The notes under the pieces are model-generated. The model saw only the letters and a program-made list of their open reading frames with translations, did not search any database and had not been told where the DNA came from. The translations under genes were made by a program, and so were the position numbers. Positions 6,735 to 14,633 of a DNA stretch of 31,393 nt are shown piece by piece. The DNA is from DAOUJI01 sp034422875 (GTDB lineage Bacteria > Chloroflexota > Dehalococcoidia > Lucifugimonadales > JAGWBF01): positions 1 to 31,393 of the forward strand of contig DAOUJI010000052.1 in NCBI GenBank assembly GCA_034422875.1, written 5' to 3'. The stretch's first letter is position 1. Every line of letters starts with the position of its first letter.

Positions 6735-8531
6735 TCAGCCCTGGGCATTGAGAGCATACAGCCGGGCGTAGAGGCCCTTCTGCTCCAGCAACTCCTGGTG
6801 GCTGCCCTGCTCAACGACCCGTCCCTGGTCCATGACCACCACACGGTCCGCCCTGCGGATGGTTGAAAAGCGGTGGGCGATGATAACCGCGGTCCTTCCT
6901 TCCAGAACCCGTTCCAGACCGTTCTGTACCACAAGTTCAGTCTTTGAGTCCACGGAGGCGGTGGCCTCGTCCAGGACCACTATCTTGGGACGGGCGACGA
7001 GGGCTCTGGCCAGGGAGATTAGCTGCCTCTGACCGGGGCTGAAGTTTAGTCCCCTCTCCTCCACCTGAGCGTTGTAGCCGTGTTCCAACTGTTCTATGAA
7101 CCCGTGGGCGCCCACTGCCCTGGCAGCCTCTATGACTTCGTCATCGGAGGCGTTCGGGTTGGAGAACCGGATGTTGTCCATGATTGTCCCCGAAAACAGG
7201 AACGGCTCCTGGCTCACTACGCTGACCTGGTGGTTCAGGCTGGTCCTTTCGATTTCTCGGACATCGTGTCCATCCACCAAAACTCGCCCACCGGTCACGT
7301 CGTACAAACGTGAAATCAGAGAAGCGAGCGTAGTTTTCCCCGCACCAGTCGGCCCCGCCAATGCGACTCTCTCGCCAGGTCTAATCACCAGGTCAACGTC
7401 CCTCAGGACAGGCATTCCCGGTACATAGTGGAAGCTGACGCTCTCATAGCGCACTTCTCCCTGCAGAGGCGGCAAAGGAGGCGCTCCAGGCCTGTCTTGT
7501 ATCGAGGGCTCCGTGTCGAGAATCTCGAAGATATGCCGACCCGACGCGACGGCCCTTTGGAGCTGGCCGTACTGCATGGTGAGGGAGCGGATGGGATCGA
7601 AGAAACGCTGGATATACAGAGCGAAAGCCACCAGCGTGCCCACCACTTCGATGTTTCCATCCAGCACCATGAGTCCGCCGAAAACGATTACCAACGCCGT
7701 CGATATTGCCGACACCAGCTCGACGGACGGGTTCAGGGCAGCCGACAGCCGTGTGGCGTTCATGCTGGTGTTCACATAGCGGCGGTTGGCCTCGTCGAAC
7801 TGGCGCAGGTTCTCGTCCTGCCGGTCCAGGCTCTGTATTACCCGGATGCCGGAAATGTTCTCCTGTAGCTCTGAGTTGACGTTTGCCACTTCACGACGGA
7901 CTCGCATGAAGATCCTTAGAGCGTAGCGCTGCCAGAAGACCATCATCACGAAAAGGCCGGGCGCCACGGAGAAGGTTATTAGCGCCAGTTCCCAGTTCAT
8001 CAGGAGCATGGCCACTATGATTCCCACCAGGACGACCAAGTCGCTCAAGGCCAGCACAAAAATGGAGAGAAACTCCTGGAGCTGCTGCACGTCGTTCTGG
8101 ACCCGGGACATAATGCCGCCCACCTCGGCACGGTCGAAATAGGACATGGACAGCCGCTGGAGATGGTCGAAGGTGGCCCTTCTGAGCCGGAGCAGCAGGT
8201 TTTGCCCAACCCTGGACATGGTGGACAGGTGGATGAAGTTGGTAAAGTATCCCACCACGGCGTTGACGGCCAGAAGAATCGCCGCCATGCGGAGGCCGTT
8301 GGCGTCCCGGTGGGCCACCACACTGTCTATAGCCCGCTCGATAATCCAGGGAGCCGCCACCACGGTGCCCGAGAAGATGAACATCGCCAAGACCGATAAG
8401 ACGACCTTGCCCTTGTCCGGCTTGACGAAGGCCATCATGCGGAACACCAGCCGGTAGTCGTACCCCTGCCGATTTTCCGCCGCCTCAGCCGCAGCCGACA
8501 TACGGCGATGGATAGCCCCGCTGCTCCTCAT
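6735..8531 (-). CDS. ABC exporter half-transporter, subunit with catalytic glutamate (heterodimer partner B)
   Basis: The 598-aa protein fuses a six-helix exporter membrane domain (about 38-320) to an ATPase domain. Walker A is GPTGAGKT (393-400), Walker B VVLDE places D521 and the catalytic E522, and the H-loop histidine is H553. The signature is altered to FSPGQ (497-501) instead of LSGGQ. It overlaps the upstream half-transporter gene by four bases (8528-8531), so the two are co-translated and should form a heterodimer of the BmrCD/TM287-288 kind, exporting drugs or lipids. The consensus ATP site would combine this Walker A/B with the LSGGQ of the partner. The substrate is unknown. Confidence 0.93.
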   Translation of the reverse strand: MRSSGAIHRRMSAAAEAAENRQGYDYRLVFRMMAFVKPDKGKVVLSVLAMFIFSGTVVAAPWIIERAIDSVVAHRDANGLRMAAILLAVNAVVGYFTNFIHLSTMSRVGQNLLLRLRRATFDHLQRLSMSYFDRAEVGGIMSRVQNDVQQLQEFLSIFVLALSDLVVLVGIIVAMLLMNWELALITFSVAPGLFVMMVFWQRYALRIFMRVRREVANVNSELQENISGIRVIQSLDRQDENLRQFDEANRRYVNTSMNATRLSAALNPSVELVSAISTALVIVFGGLMVLDGNIEVVGTLVAFALYIQRFFDPIRSLTMQYGQLQRAVASGRHIFEILDTEPSIQDRPGAPPLPPLQGEVRYESVSFHYVPGMPVLRDVDLVIRPGERVALAGPTGAGKTTLASLISRLYDVTGGRVLVDGHDVREIERTSLNHQVSVVSQEPFLFSGTIMDNIRFSNPNASDDEVIEAARAVGAHGFIEQLEHGYNAQVEERGLNFSPGQRQLISLARALVARPKIVVLDEATASVDSKTELVVQNGLERVLEGRTAVIIAHRFSTIRRADRVVVMDQGRVVEQGSHQELLEQKGLYARLYALNAQG

Positions 8532-10459
8532 AACCCTCGACCTGGACCGTCAGTTTCGTCTGCGGACCATGTTCCGTCCGCTACGTCCCCTTCCATCTCC
8601 AGTTGTATCCTGTATATCTCCCGGTAGAGGCCGTTGAGGGCCATCAACTCGTCATGGGCTCCCCTTTCGACAATTCGGCCGCCTTCCATCACCAGTACCA
8701 GGTCCGCTTGTCGAACGGCGCTCATCCTATGGGTGATTGCGATGGTGGTGCGACCTCTCATGACCTCTTCCAGGGCCTGCTGTATCAGGACCTCCGTATC
8801 TACGTCAACGCTGGAGGTAGAGTCGTCCAGGAGCAGCACTGGTGGGTCCATCAGCAACGTTCGGGCCAGGGCCACACGCTGACGCTGGCCTCCGGACAGG
8901 GTGATTCCGCGTTCACCCACCAGGGTCTCGTACTTGTCAGGGAGGCTGTCTATGAAGCCGTGTATCTGGGCTGACTTGGCAGCCTCAATAACGTCCTCCA
9001 AAGGAGCGTCAGGCACTCCGTAGGCGATGTTTTCCCTGATTGTGGCGGCGAACAGGAACACGTCCTGGGGCACAATGGCCACATTCCTACGCAGACTGCG
9101 AAGACTCAGGTCCCGAACATCCGTGTTGTCCAGGGTGATGCGGCCCGACGTTACGTCGTAGAACCGCGGTATGAGCGACACCATGGCGCTCTTGCCGCTT
9201 CCGGGCGTCCCCAGGACCGCCACTCGTTGACCCGGCTCTACAGTCAGGCGGATGTCACGCAGAACCTCAGGATAGGTTTCGTCCCTCACCCCGGCCCTCT
9301 CCCAGGGGGAGAGGGGGTCTTCCCCCTCACCCTGACCCTCTCCCGCCAGGGAAGAGGGAACATGATGGGGCACGAGGGGAGAGGGATTAGGAGGGCCATA
9401 GTGGAAGCTCACACCCTCGAAGGAGACTCGGCCCTCGGCTCGCTCCAAGTCCTGAGAGTCTTCCTTCTCCTTTACGGGCGATTCCGCGTCGATGACGTAG
9501 AAGATGCGCCCTCCCGCGGCTATGGCCCTGGAAAAGTTGTTCACCACCCACCCGGACATCCGTATGGGGAACACAAGCAGGCCCATGTAGAGGACGAACT
9601 GGGTAAGCTCACCGGGAGTCAATCCCAGGAAGAGACCTTCTCCGGCGTCGTAGCCGTCGATGATCTTGCTGCCTCCGTACCAGACCACCAGAGCGGTCAC
9701 CAACGTGAACAGCATGTTCAGAAGCGAAGAGTTTGCGGCATGAAGCCGGCTGACGGCGAAGGTCTTCTCCGCAACCACGCCGGCGGCGTCCCCAAACTTC
9801 TGCATCTCCCGTTCCTCAGCTCCGAAAGTTTTGACCACCCTCATGCCGGACAGGTTCTCCTGGAGGACGGTGGACATTCTGCCGGTGTCTTGCTGGACAT
9901 CCTGCCACATTCGCCTGAACCTGCGGCTCACCGTCACAGCGATATACACGGCGGCTGGAACCGCCGCCAGTCCCAGCAGGCCCAAGTCCCATGAAATGGT
10001 GATGAGAAGCACGGAGACTGCGACGAGCAGCGTCAAGATATGGACGGAATATATGAGGCCGAAAGACACGAACCATCGGATGCTCTCCACGTCGGCGGCG
10101 GCCCTGGACATCAGGTCTCCGGTCTTGTGCCGGTCGTGGAACCCGTAGCTCAGGGCTTGGAGCCGGGCCAGAAAATCGTGGCGAAGCTGGTAGGCCACAT
10201 GCTGGGAGATGTACTCGGAGAAGTAGGTCTGACCGTAGTGGAAAGCGCCCGCAACCAGGCTTATCAGCAACGCCGTGACCGCGAGCCATATCAGTACGGT
10301 GGAATCGCCGCTTTCGAGGACCCTGTCGATGGAGATGCCCAGCAACCGCGGCAATGCCAGCGACAGAAGGGTGGAGCCAATCAGGCAGACGTAGGCCAGC
10401 GCCAGGAGGGAGGGAGAGATGCGCAGGGCGTATCCAGCCAATCGGAGGAGAATGCCCAT
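8528..10459 (-). CDS. ABC exporter half-transporter with degenerate ATP site and an in-frame repeat insertion (heterodimer partner A)
   Basis: The 643-aa protein has exporter helices in about 10-310, Walker A GTPGSGKS (417-424), an intact LSGGQ (521-525) and H-loop H577. Walker B ends LLLDD, so D546 replaces the catalytic glutamate; its own ATP site should be non-hydrolytic, complementing the partner. Residues about 359-395 are an insertion between the start of the ATPase domain (SFHYGPPN) and PEVLRDIRL. It is encoded by two adjoining copies of the CCCTC...GAGGG palindromic repeat and makes the protein about 40 residues longer than usual. There is no ribosome site; TATAAT six bases before the ATG suggests a leaderless mRNA. 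Confidence 0.93.
   Translation of the reverse strand: MGILLRLAGYALRISPSLLALAYVCLIGSTLLSLALPRLLGISIDRVLESGDSTVLIWLAVTALLISLVAGAFHYGQTYFSEYISQHVAYQLRHDFLARLQALSYGFHDRHKTGDLMSRAAADVESIRWFVSFGLIYSVHILTLLVAVSVLLITISWDLGLLGLAAVPAAVYIAVTVSRRFRRMWQDVQQDTGRMSTVLQENLSGMRVVKTFGAEEREMQKFGDAAGVVAEKTFAVSRLHAANSSLLNMLFTLVTALVVWYGGSKIIDGYDAGEGLFLGLTPGELTQFVLYMGLLVFPIRMSGWVVNNFSRAIAAGGRIFYVIDAESPVKEKEDSQDLERAEGRVSFEGVSFHYGPPNPSPLVPHHVPSSLAGEGQGEGEDPLSPWERAGVRDETYPEVLRDIRLTVEPGQRVAVLGTPGSGKSAMVSLIPRFYDVTSGRITLDNTDVRDLSLRSLRRNVAIVPQDVFLFAATIRENIAYGVPDAPLEDVIEAAKSAQIHGFIDSLPDKYETLVGERGITLSGGQRQRVALARTLLMDPPVLLLDDSTSSVDVDTEVLIQQALEEVMRGRTTIAITHRMSAVRQADLVLVMEGGRIVERGAHDELMALNGLYREIYRIQLEMEGDVADGTWSADETDGPGRGL
9275..9385. 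repeat. Palindromic GAGAGGG-family repeat pair inserted in frame in the ABC exporter gene
   Basis: Two adjacent units are visible: CCCTCACCCCGGCCCTCTCC with its GGAGAGG partner (9283-9316), and a diverged CCCTCACCCTGACCCTCTCC unit with a GGGAAGAGGG arm (about 9323-9359), followed by a GAGGGGAGAGGG remnant. About 111 bases (37 codons) are added without breaking the reading frame. Related units are intergenic at 14578, 15681, 22319 and 30303 and coding at 18681. Confidence 0.8.
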
Positions 10460-10465
10460 CGGTGC

Positions 10466-10471
10466 ATTATA
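10466..10471 (-). promoter_or_regulatory. Putative -10 box of a leaderless ABC exporter transcript
   Basis: A perfect TATAAT on the minus strand is followed by GCACCG and then the ATG at 10459. Initiation about seven bases after the -10 box would coincide with the start codon. No good -35 box and no ribosome site are present. Confidence 0.45.
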
Positions 10472-10529
10472 GCGCCCCCCGTAGGCCTGGGGCGGCGGGG
10501 CAACGCTCCTTCCTTAAGAGGCCCTGCCG

Positions 10530-13064
10530 CTAACCCCCGGACGCTGTCAGAAGGACGACAATGTTGTTCCTGTCGTAGTGGACTTCATCGATGAACATCG
10601 TCTGCATAAGGTCCTGGTAGGAGCCTGCCTGACCGTTGACCGTCACAATCCCCGGCTTGTTGGGAATGAGCAGCCTTATAGTGGCGCCCACCGGGGTGAC
10701 CACCGATATGACGCCCTTCTCCTTGTCCAGGAACGCAATGGTCCCGCTGGACGCCCGTACTCGTGGCGGATCGATCAGCAGCCTGGACAACCCTCCTGTG
10801 AAGGGCTCGTATTGGGCGTATACAACCCTGGAACCCACTTCCAGGTCGTCAAATCCGGCCTGCTCCTCGCCTTCATCGCCGCGTATCAGCAGAACGGTGT
10901 GGTCGAGAACGTTGAAGCTGACGAGCTTTAGAGAGTCGGTCGATAGGGTCACAGTTCTGCGCCCGGGTTGGGTGTCGAGCTTTCCTCGAATCGTGCCGTC
11001 CAGTTCCGGAGACCTGACCGAAAGCTTGATCAAGTTCCTCGTGGCGGGGTCATAGCTGGTGGTGGGCCGCACGAGGTCGCCCAGTTTAGGGGCGCCAATG
11101 TTCAGCACTATGCTGTCCCGTTCCACGATCGTCCCTTCCGTTATCTTGAGAACAACCCGTTCCCCTTGAGGGGTGACGACTATCAGGTTGCCTTCCTCCT
11201 CCGCGCCCGGAATGACCAAACCGGCACGGAACTTAGGCACGATGGCCTCCACCACGCCGCTAATGAAGGTCTGGTTGGCGATGACAGCGTCGATGGCTAC
11301 CACAACGCCAAGGTCATCATCGTAGAGGGCCTTGACGTCGGCTCCGACCTGAAGAGCGTCCAGACCGGTGGGCAACCCGAATACGCTGACAGCGACGTCG
11401 TCTGAGAGCGACAACGTCGCCACCGCTCCGGTGTCCAGCTTCAATGTCACAGACCCGGCGACGGGTGGAGAAGCCAGGACGCCTTGCAATTCTCCCTCCA
11501 TAACCTGGGACCGAAGCGCCTCCGACGCCGACTCCGGGAGCCGAGGGAACAACACGTCCAAGCTGGAAACGGACGTGTCGGAGGGGTCGTACAGGAAAAC
11601 CGCTCTTTGACCAGGCTCAAGGTCGTCAAGCGCCGCAGGCTCTCCAAAAAGGGTCAGCTCAGTGTCGCCTGGGAGTTCCAAGATGAATTCGGGACCAATC
11701 TCAGGAGTAACAATGATTGAGTCTCCAGCAACTGAAGTCCCCTGAATCACCCCTCCACCCCTCACCAACACCTTGCCGAGACCCAAGTCCGCCAGAGTCT
11801 GCGACAACGCGGTCAGGCTTGCGTTGAAGGCTTGCTGGAAGATGAATTGAACGTTGGGGTCGACTCTGGAAACCAGCTCTATTGATGTGGTCAGGGACCC
11901 GGTAGCGGCCTCCCGCATCCTGTGTCCCAACCGAGCCACGTTATCGACCGGTCCCCGTTCCTCCGCATCTTCCAACGCGGTCTTGAGCCTGCTGATGCTG
12001 CCGTCGGCGCTTTCAGTTCCGCTGAGCGCCAGGGCGCCGGTCTTCAGGTCTTGACTAAGCACGGCAGTGACTACGCCGGCCGGTTGGAGAGCAGCGCCAA
12101 CCTGAGGCGACACAGCGACCGTCACCAGGTTGCCCCGCGCGTCCATCAACTGGGCGTCCCCTGTTTGTGAAACCCCGACAAGGGCCGCCACGACGTGGGC
12201 ATGGGAGACTGGGGACGACGGTTTGACCAGTATGAAATCTGCGGAGGCGACTCCGCCGCTGACCGAACCGGTGGCGACTATTGAATCTCCAACGCGGATG
12301 TCGCCAATCACGGCAGAAGCCCTTCCGGGGATCATCACAGCGGTGAAAAGGGTGGCTTGGACCGCCGTGCTGCCCCCGTCGGGCAAGTCCACGGCAATCC
12401 TCGTGAGTCCTTGCCCAACAGCGTCTATCCGGCTTACGACCCCGAATACAGCGTCGCCTTCCGTCGCAGCCACGGACAGAGTCTCATATGCGACGGCCCC
12501 TGAGAGGTCCGACGCTATGATTTGCAGCAGGTTGGCGCCTTCATTGAGAGGAACGGTTTCGACCGAGAAATTCCCCTCTTCATCTACGACAGCCATCAAA
12601 CCGTTGACGCTCACAACGGCGTCGGGTGAAGTCAGACCGGTCACCGACACAGTCCCTTGGGAAAGCTTTGAGTCTTCCACCGGCGAAGTCACTCGGAGTT
12701 CCAACCCCTCCGAATGTGCACGCTGCGGCGGCAGCGCCGGGGTCGGTGTTGGCGTTGGAGGCGGTGTGGGGGTCGGGGGAGGTGTTGGGGTTGGAGGCAG
12801 TGTCGGCGTTGGGGGAGGCGGAGTGGGCGGGATAGTAGGAGTGGCAGTGGGCGTCCTGGGAGCCACGGTCGGCGTAGCCGTGGGAGACGGGGTGTTTGTC
12901 GGTCGTGGCGTGGACGTGGCTACAAGTGTCGGCTGAAGGGTGGGCGGGTCGTCGGTTGGTTCGGGAGTTGCGGTGGACCTGGCATCGCCGTTGCAGGCGA
13001 CGACCAACAACAAGCTTACCAACAACATAGCAAGCAGTGATAATACAGGACGTGTTGGATGCAT
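10530..13064 (-). CDS. Large lipoprotein: Pro/Thr-rich linker, Ig-like domain and tandem beta-barrel-like (DUF5666-like) repeats
   Basis: From the ATG at 13064 the protein has 844 aa. Residues 1-24 are a lipoprotein signal ending in VVAC (lipidated C24). Residues about 31-113 are a PTPTPP-type linker that would span or extend beyond the envelope. Residues about 121-199 form an Ig-like domain (LELRVTSPVEDS ... GNFSVETVPLNEGANLLQI) similar to those in glucodextranase-type proteins. About six repeats then follow, each with a G-x-[IV]-x-[SG]-[IV] start, a VTL/IVVTP strand, and an L-x-V-G-x-x-V turn (for example FDDLEVGSRVVY and LDDLEPGQRAVF), as in DUF5666-like tandem domains. A TTG at 13106 is possible but would bury the signal peptide. 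It is a surface protein of unknown binding partner. Confidence 0.85.
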   Translation of the reverse strand: MHPTRPVLSLLAMLLVSLLLVVACNGDARSTATPEPTDDPPTLQPTLVATSTPRPTNTPSPTATPTVAPRTPTATPTIPPTPPPPTPTLPPTPTPPPTPTPPPTPTPTPALPPQRAHSEGLELRVTSPVEDSKLSQGTVSVTGLTSPDAVVSVNGLMAVVDEEGNFSVETVPLNEGANLLQIIASDLSGAVAYETLSVAATEGDAVFGVVSRIDAVGQGLTRIAVDLPDGGSTAVQATLFTAVMIPGRASAVIGDIRVGDSIVATGSVSGGVASADFILVKPSSPVSHAHVVAALVGVSQTGDAQLMDARGNLVTVAVSPQVGAALQPAGVVTAVLSQDLKTGALALSGTESADGSISRLKTALEDAEERGPVDNVARLGHRMREAATGSLTTSIELVSRVDPNVQFIFQQAFNASLTALSQTLADLGLGKVLVRGGGVIQGTSVAGDSIIVTPEIGPEFILELPGDTELTLFGEPAALDDLEPGQRAVFLYDPSDTSVSSLDVLFPRLPESASEALRSQVMEGELQGVLASPPVAGSVTLKLDTGAVATLSLSDDVAVSVFGLPTGLDALQVGADVKALYDDDLGVVVAIDAVIANQTFISGVVEAIVPKFRAGLVIPGAEEEGNLIVVTPQGERVVLKITEGTIVERDSIVLNIGAPKLGDLVRPTTSYDPATRNLIKLSVRSPELDGTIRGKLDTQPGRRTVTLSTDSLKLVSFNVLDHTVLLIRGDEGEEQAGFDDLEVGSRVVYAQYEPFTGGLSRLLIDPPRVRASSGTIAFLDKEKGVISVVTPVGATIRLLIPNKPGIVTVNGQAGSYQDLMQTMFIDEVHYDRNNIVVLLTASGG
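12735..12960. repeat. Low-complexity GT/GC-rich tandem stretch encoding the lipoprotein linker
   Basis: The plus strand repeats GGTGTTGG-, GGCGTTGG- and GGGGGAGG-like hexamers to nonamers; on the coding strand they give Pro-Thr repeats. Such runs change length by slippage and may assemble poorly. Confidence 0.8.
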
Positions 13065-13130
13065 CTGAAATACGTTCCACAGACCTCTATAGAGCAGTCT
13101 TCCCAATAAAGTCTACTCCAAAACATTCCC

Positions 13131-13160
13131 AGAATACGGGGAAGTAACCGTCCCAGTCAC
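13131..13160 (-). promoter_or_regulatory. Putative promoter of the lipoprotein gene
   Basis: On the minus strand GTGACT (13160-13155) and TATTCT (13136-13131) are 18 bases apart. The -10 box matches that of the promoters at 23960 and 28931. It lies about 66 bases upstream of the lipoprotein ATG. Confidence 0.4.
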
Positions 13161-13161
13161 A

Positions 13162-13190
13162 GGACTCGGAGCCGTCCCGTCTCCGAGTCC
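13162..13190. other. Perfect 10-bp inverted repeat (hairpin)
   Basis: GGACTCGGAG (13162-13171) and CTCCGAGTCC (13181-13190) form a 10-bp stem with a nine-base loop. It sits after the HExxH gene end and just upstream of the lipoprotein promoter. No T run follows on either strand, so it is either a Rho-assisted end structure or a protein site. Confidence 0.6.
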
Positions 13191-13283
13191 CGCACCCCAC
13201 AAGCTGACGATACTTTCCGAGTCCCTATAAATTCAAGGGGGGAGACGGGCCTTTCTTCGCCCGAAAGCCGGAACCGTCCATAG

Positions 13284-13988
13284 CTAATAGACCTGTCCGT
13301 CCCTGGGGTCGGTGATTAGACACCTGGCGTCTTCCCTCAGGCCCAAAGCGTCCCGGCAACCTATCATGGCGCCGAGAGCTTGGTCAGGCGTCTCGAACCC
13401 CTCGGCAAGCATTATCTCTATCAGTTCCCGCCCTTTAGCGGCGATGTCCGGGCACCGACCGTCGTACACGACCTCCAGCCGCAGCCACATCTGCTCCGTC
13501 AAAAGGAACTGGAGCTCACAGAACCGCATCGCCCAGGTCACCCACCACAGACTGCCGGAGCTCGGGATGGGAGCGTTCTCCAAGCCGTTTCTGGCGCCCT
13601 CAAAGAGCTTCTGCTGTATGTGGGACTTGTCGAAGGGGAAGGGCTCCAGGAGACGTTCCATACCCGGATGGCCCACCATCTCCTCAAGGTCGCCTCCCAC
13701 CCTGGCCTCATGGGAGTTGGGCGAGTATTGGGGCCCGCGGCTGGTCATGGGGAATCCCCGTTTTCTCATGAGGACGTGGGTAAGTTCGTGGGCTACGTGG
13801 AAGCTCAGTGCAAAGCCGGGCAATTCCATCCACGGCGGCAACTGACCGAAGGAGGGGTTGTAAGCCTGGTCTCCGAAGATTGTCCAGTGGCCGTGCTCCG
13901 CAAGCTCCCATGGAATGCCGATTTCAGACTCAGCCCACCTCCAGAAGTCATCGAAGGGGGCCTCCAATTCTCTTCCCAGCACTTTCAT
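13284..13988 (-). CDS. Hypothetical protein with HExxH zinc-metallopeptidase motif
   Basis: The 234-aa protein has FHVAHELTHVLMRKRGFP, with HELTH at residues 67-71, the zinc and catalytic signature of zincin-type metallopeptidases. Acidic and histidine candidates for a third ligand follow in SHEARVGGDLEEMVGHPG. There is no signal peptide or membrane segment, so it is probably cytoplasmic. I do not recognise the family beyond the motif. It starts ten bases after the end of the cupin gene without a clear ribosome site, so it is probably read by coupling within the same operon. Confidence 0.75.
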   Translation of the reverse strand: MKVLGRELEAPFDDFWRWAESEIGIPWELAEHGHWTIFGDQAYNPSFGQLPPWMELPGFALSFHVAHELTHVLMRKRGFPMTSRGPQYSPNSHEARVGGDLEEMVGHPGMERLLEPFPFDKSHIQQKLFEGARNGLENAPIPSSGSLWWVTWAMRFCELQFLLTEQMWLRLEVVYDGRCPDIAAKGRELIEIMLAEGFETPDQALGAMIGCRDALGLREDARCLITDPRDGQVY

Positions 13989-13998
13989 AGGACGGAGG

Positions 13999-14574
13999 TT
14001 ACGCAGGGGTCACTGGCGGGACTTCCCAGACTGAGCCATTTTCGGGGTCTAAATGGAGTCTGGACACGCCCCTCGTGCTCTTGCCCATGAGCAACACTTC
14101 CCATGAAGGCTCGTCGCCAAGGGCCTGCTGCCGATGAATGTCCCCGGGGTACTCCAGCCAGTAGACCGCGTCTCCTCGCTCCAGTACGGAGTCCACTAGA
14201 AATTCCAATTCCGCCTTTCCCTGCTCCGAGCCGTCGTCTACTCGCCGCCAACCCTCGTACCTGTCTCGGCCTTGATAGCCGCATATCACACCCCAGGTGC
14301 CGTGGGTGTGGACGGGAGTGGGCTTCTCCTGAGAGAAACGGGACACTGACAGCACCAGCGTGTCGTCCGGCTCGGAGTGAAGGCGGTAGGAACCGATGGT
14401 ATTGCCGCCAGGAGTAGGGTCGCGCCATTCGCCGAGATCACAGAGGTCGTCCCGGTGGCTGAGTTCCTGCATCATCGAGGCGATGGACGACAGAGCCTCG
14501 TCGGTTACGCCCTTCTCAGAAATCTGCTCTTTGACCTTGTCGATAAAGTCCGCTATTACGGTGTCGTCCGCCAT
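13999..14574 (-). CDS. Cysteine-dioxygenase-like cupin (thiol dioxygenase family)
   Basis: From the ATG at 14574 the protein has 191 aa. The cupin metal site is present: H89 and H91 in PVHTHGTWGVICGYQGRDRYE, the typical H-x-H-(x)n-E pattern with C98 and E107, and H147 in EYPGDIHRQQ. This matches type I cysteine dioxygenases and related 3-mercaptopropionate dioxygenases, which use Fe(II) and O2 to make sulfinic acids. An upstream in-frame ATG at 14592 lies inside a dispersed repeat and is less likely; GAGGG from that repeat is the best ribosome-site candidate. The substrate is uncertain; a role in thiol or sulfonate metabolism would fit the decarboxylase at 5519-6575, but that is speculative. 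Confidence 0.8.
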   Translation of the reverse strand: MADDTVIADFIDKVKEQISEKGVTDEALSSIASMMQELSHRDDLCDLGEWRDPTPGGNTIGSYRLHSEPDDTLVLSVSRFSQEKPTPVHTHGTWGVICGYQGRDRYEGWRRVDDGSEQGKAELEFLVDSVLERGDAVYWLEYPGDIHRQQALGDEPSWEVLLMGKSTRGVSRLHLDPENGSVWEVPPVTPA

Positions 14575-14577
14575 TCT

Positions 14578-14612
14578 AACCCTCACCCCCACCCTCTCTC
14601 TGGGAGAGGGCG
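14578..14612. repeat. GAGAGGG-family palindromic repeat between cupin and oxidoreductase genes
   Basis: CCCTCACCC, then CCCTCTCTCTGGGAGAGGG, forms a hairpin. On the plus strand it is followed by a seven-T run (14614-14620), so it looks like an intrinsic terminator, but for transcription against the neighbouring genes. On the minus strand it places GAGGG just before the cupin ATG. Confidence 0.7.
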
Positions 14613-14633
14613 TCTTTTTTTGTCCCCGCCTCC

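Noticed and set aside
12735..12960. Regular GT/GGG-rich repeats that at first look like a repeat array or CRISPR
   Set aside because: There are no constant repeat units with unique spacers; the repeats encode the Pro/Thr linker of the lipoprotein.
13065..13106. TTG start of the lipoprotein 14 codons upstream
   Set aside because: It would place extra residues before a standard lipoprotein signal peptide; the ATG at 13064 gives the normal layout.
14591..14620. Hairpin plus seven-T run resembling an intrinsic terminator on the plus strand
   Set aside because: No plus-strand gene ends here; it is one of the dispersed palindromes that happens to be followed by T residues.
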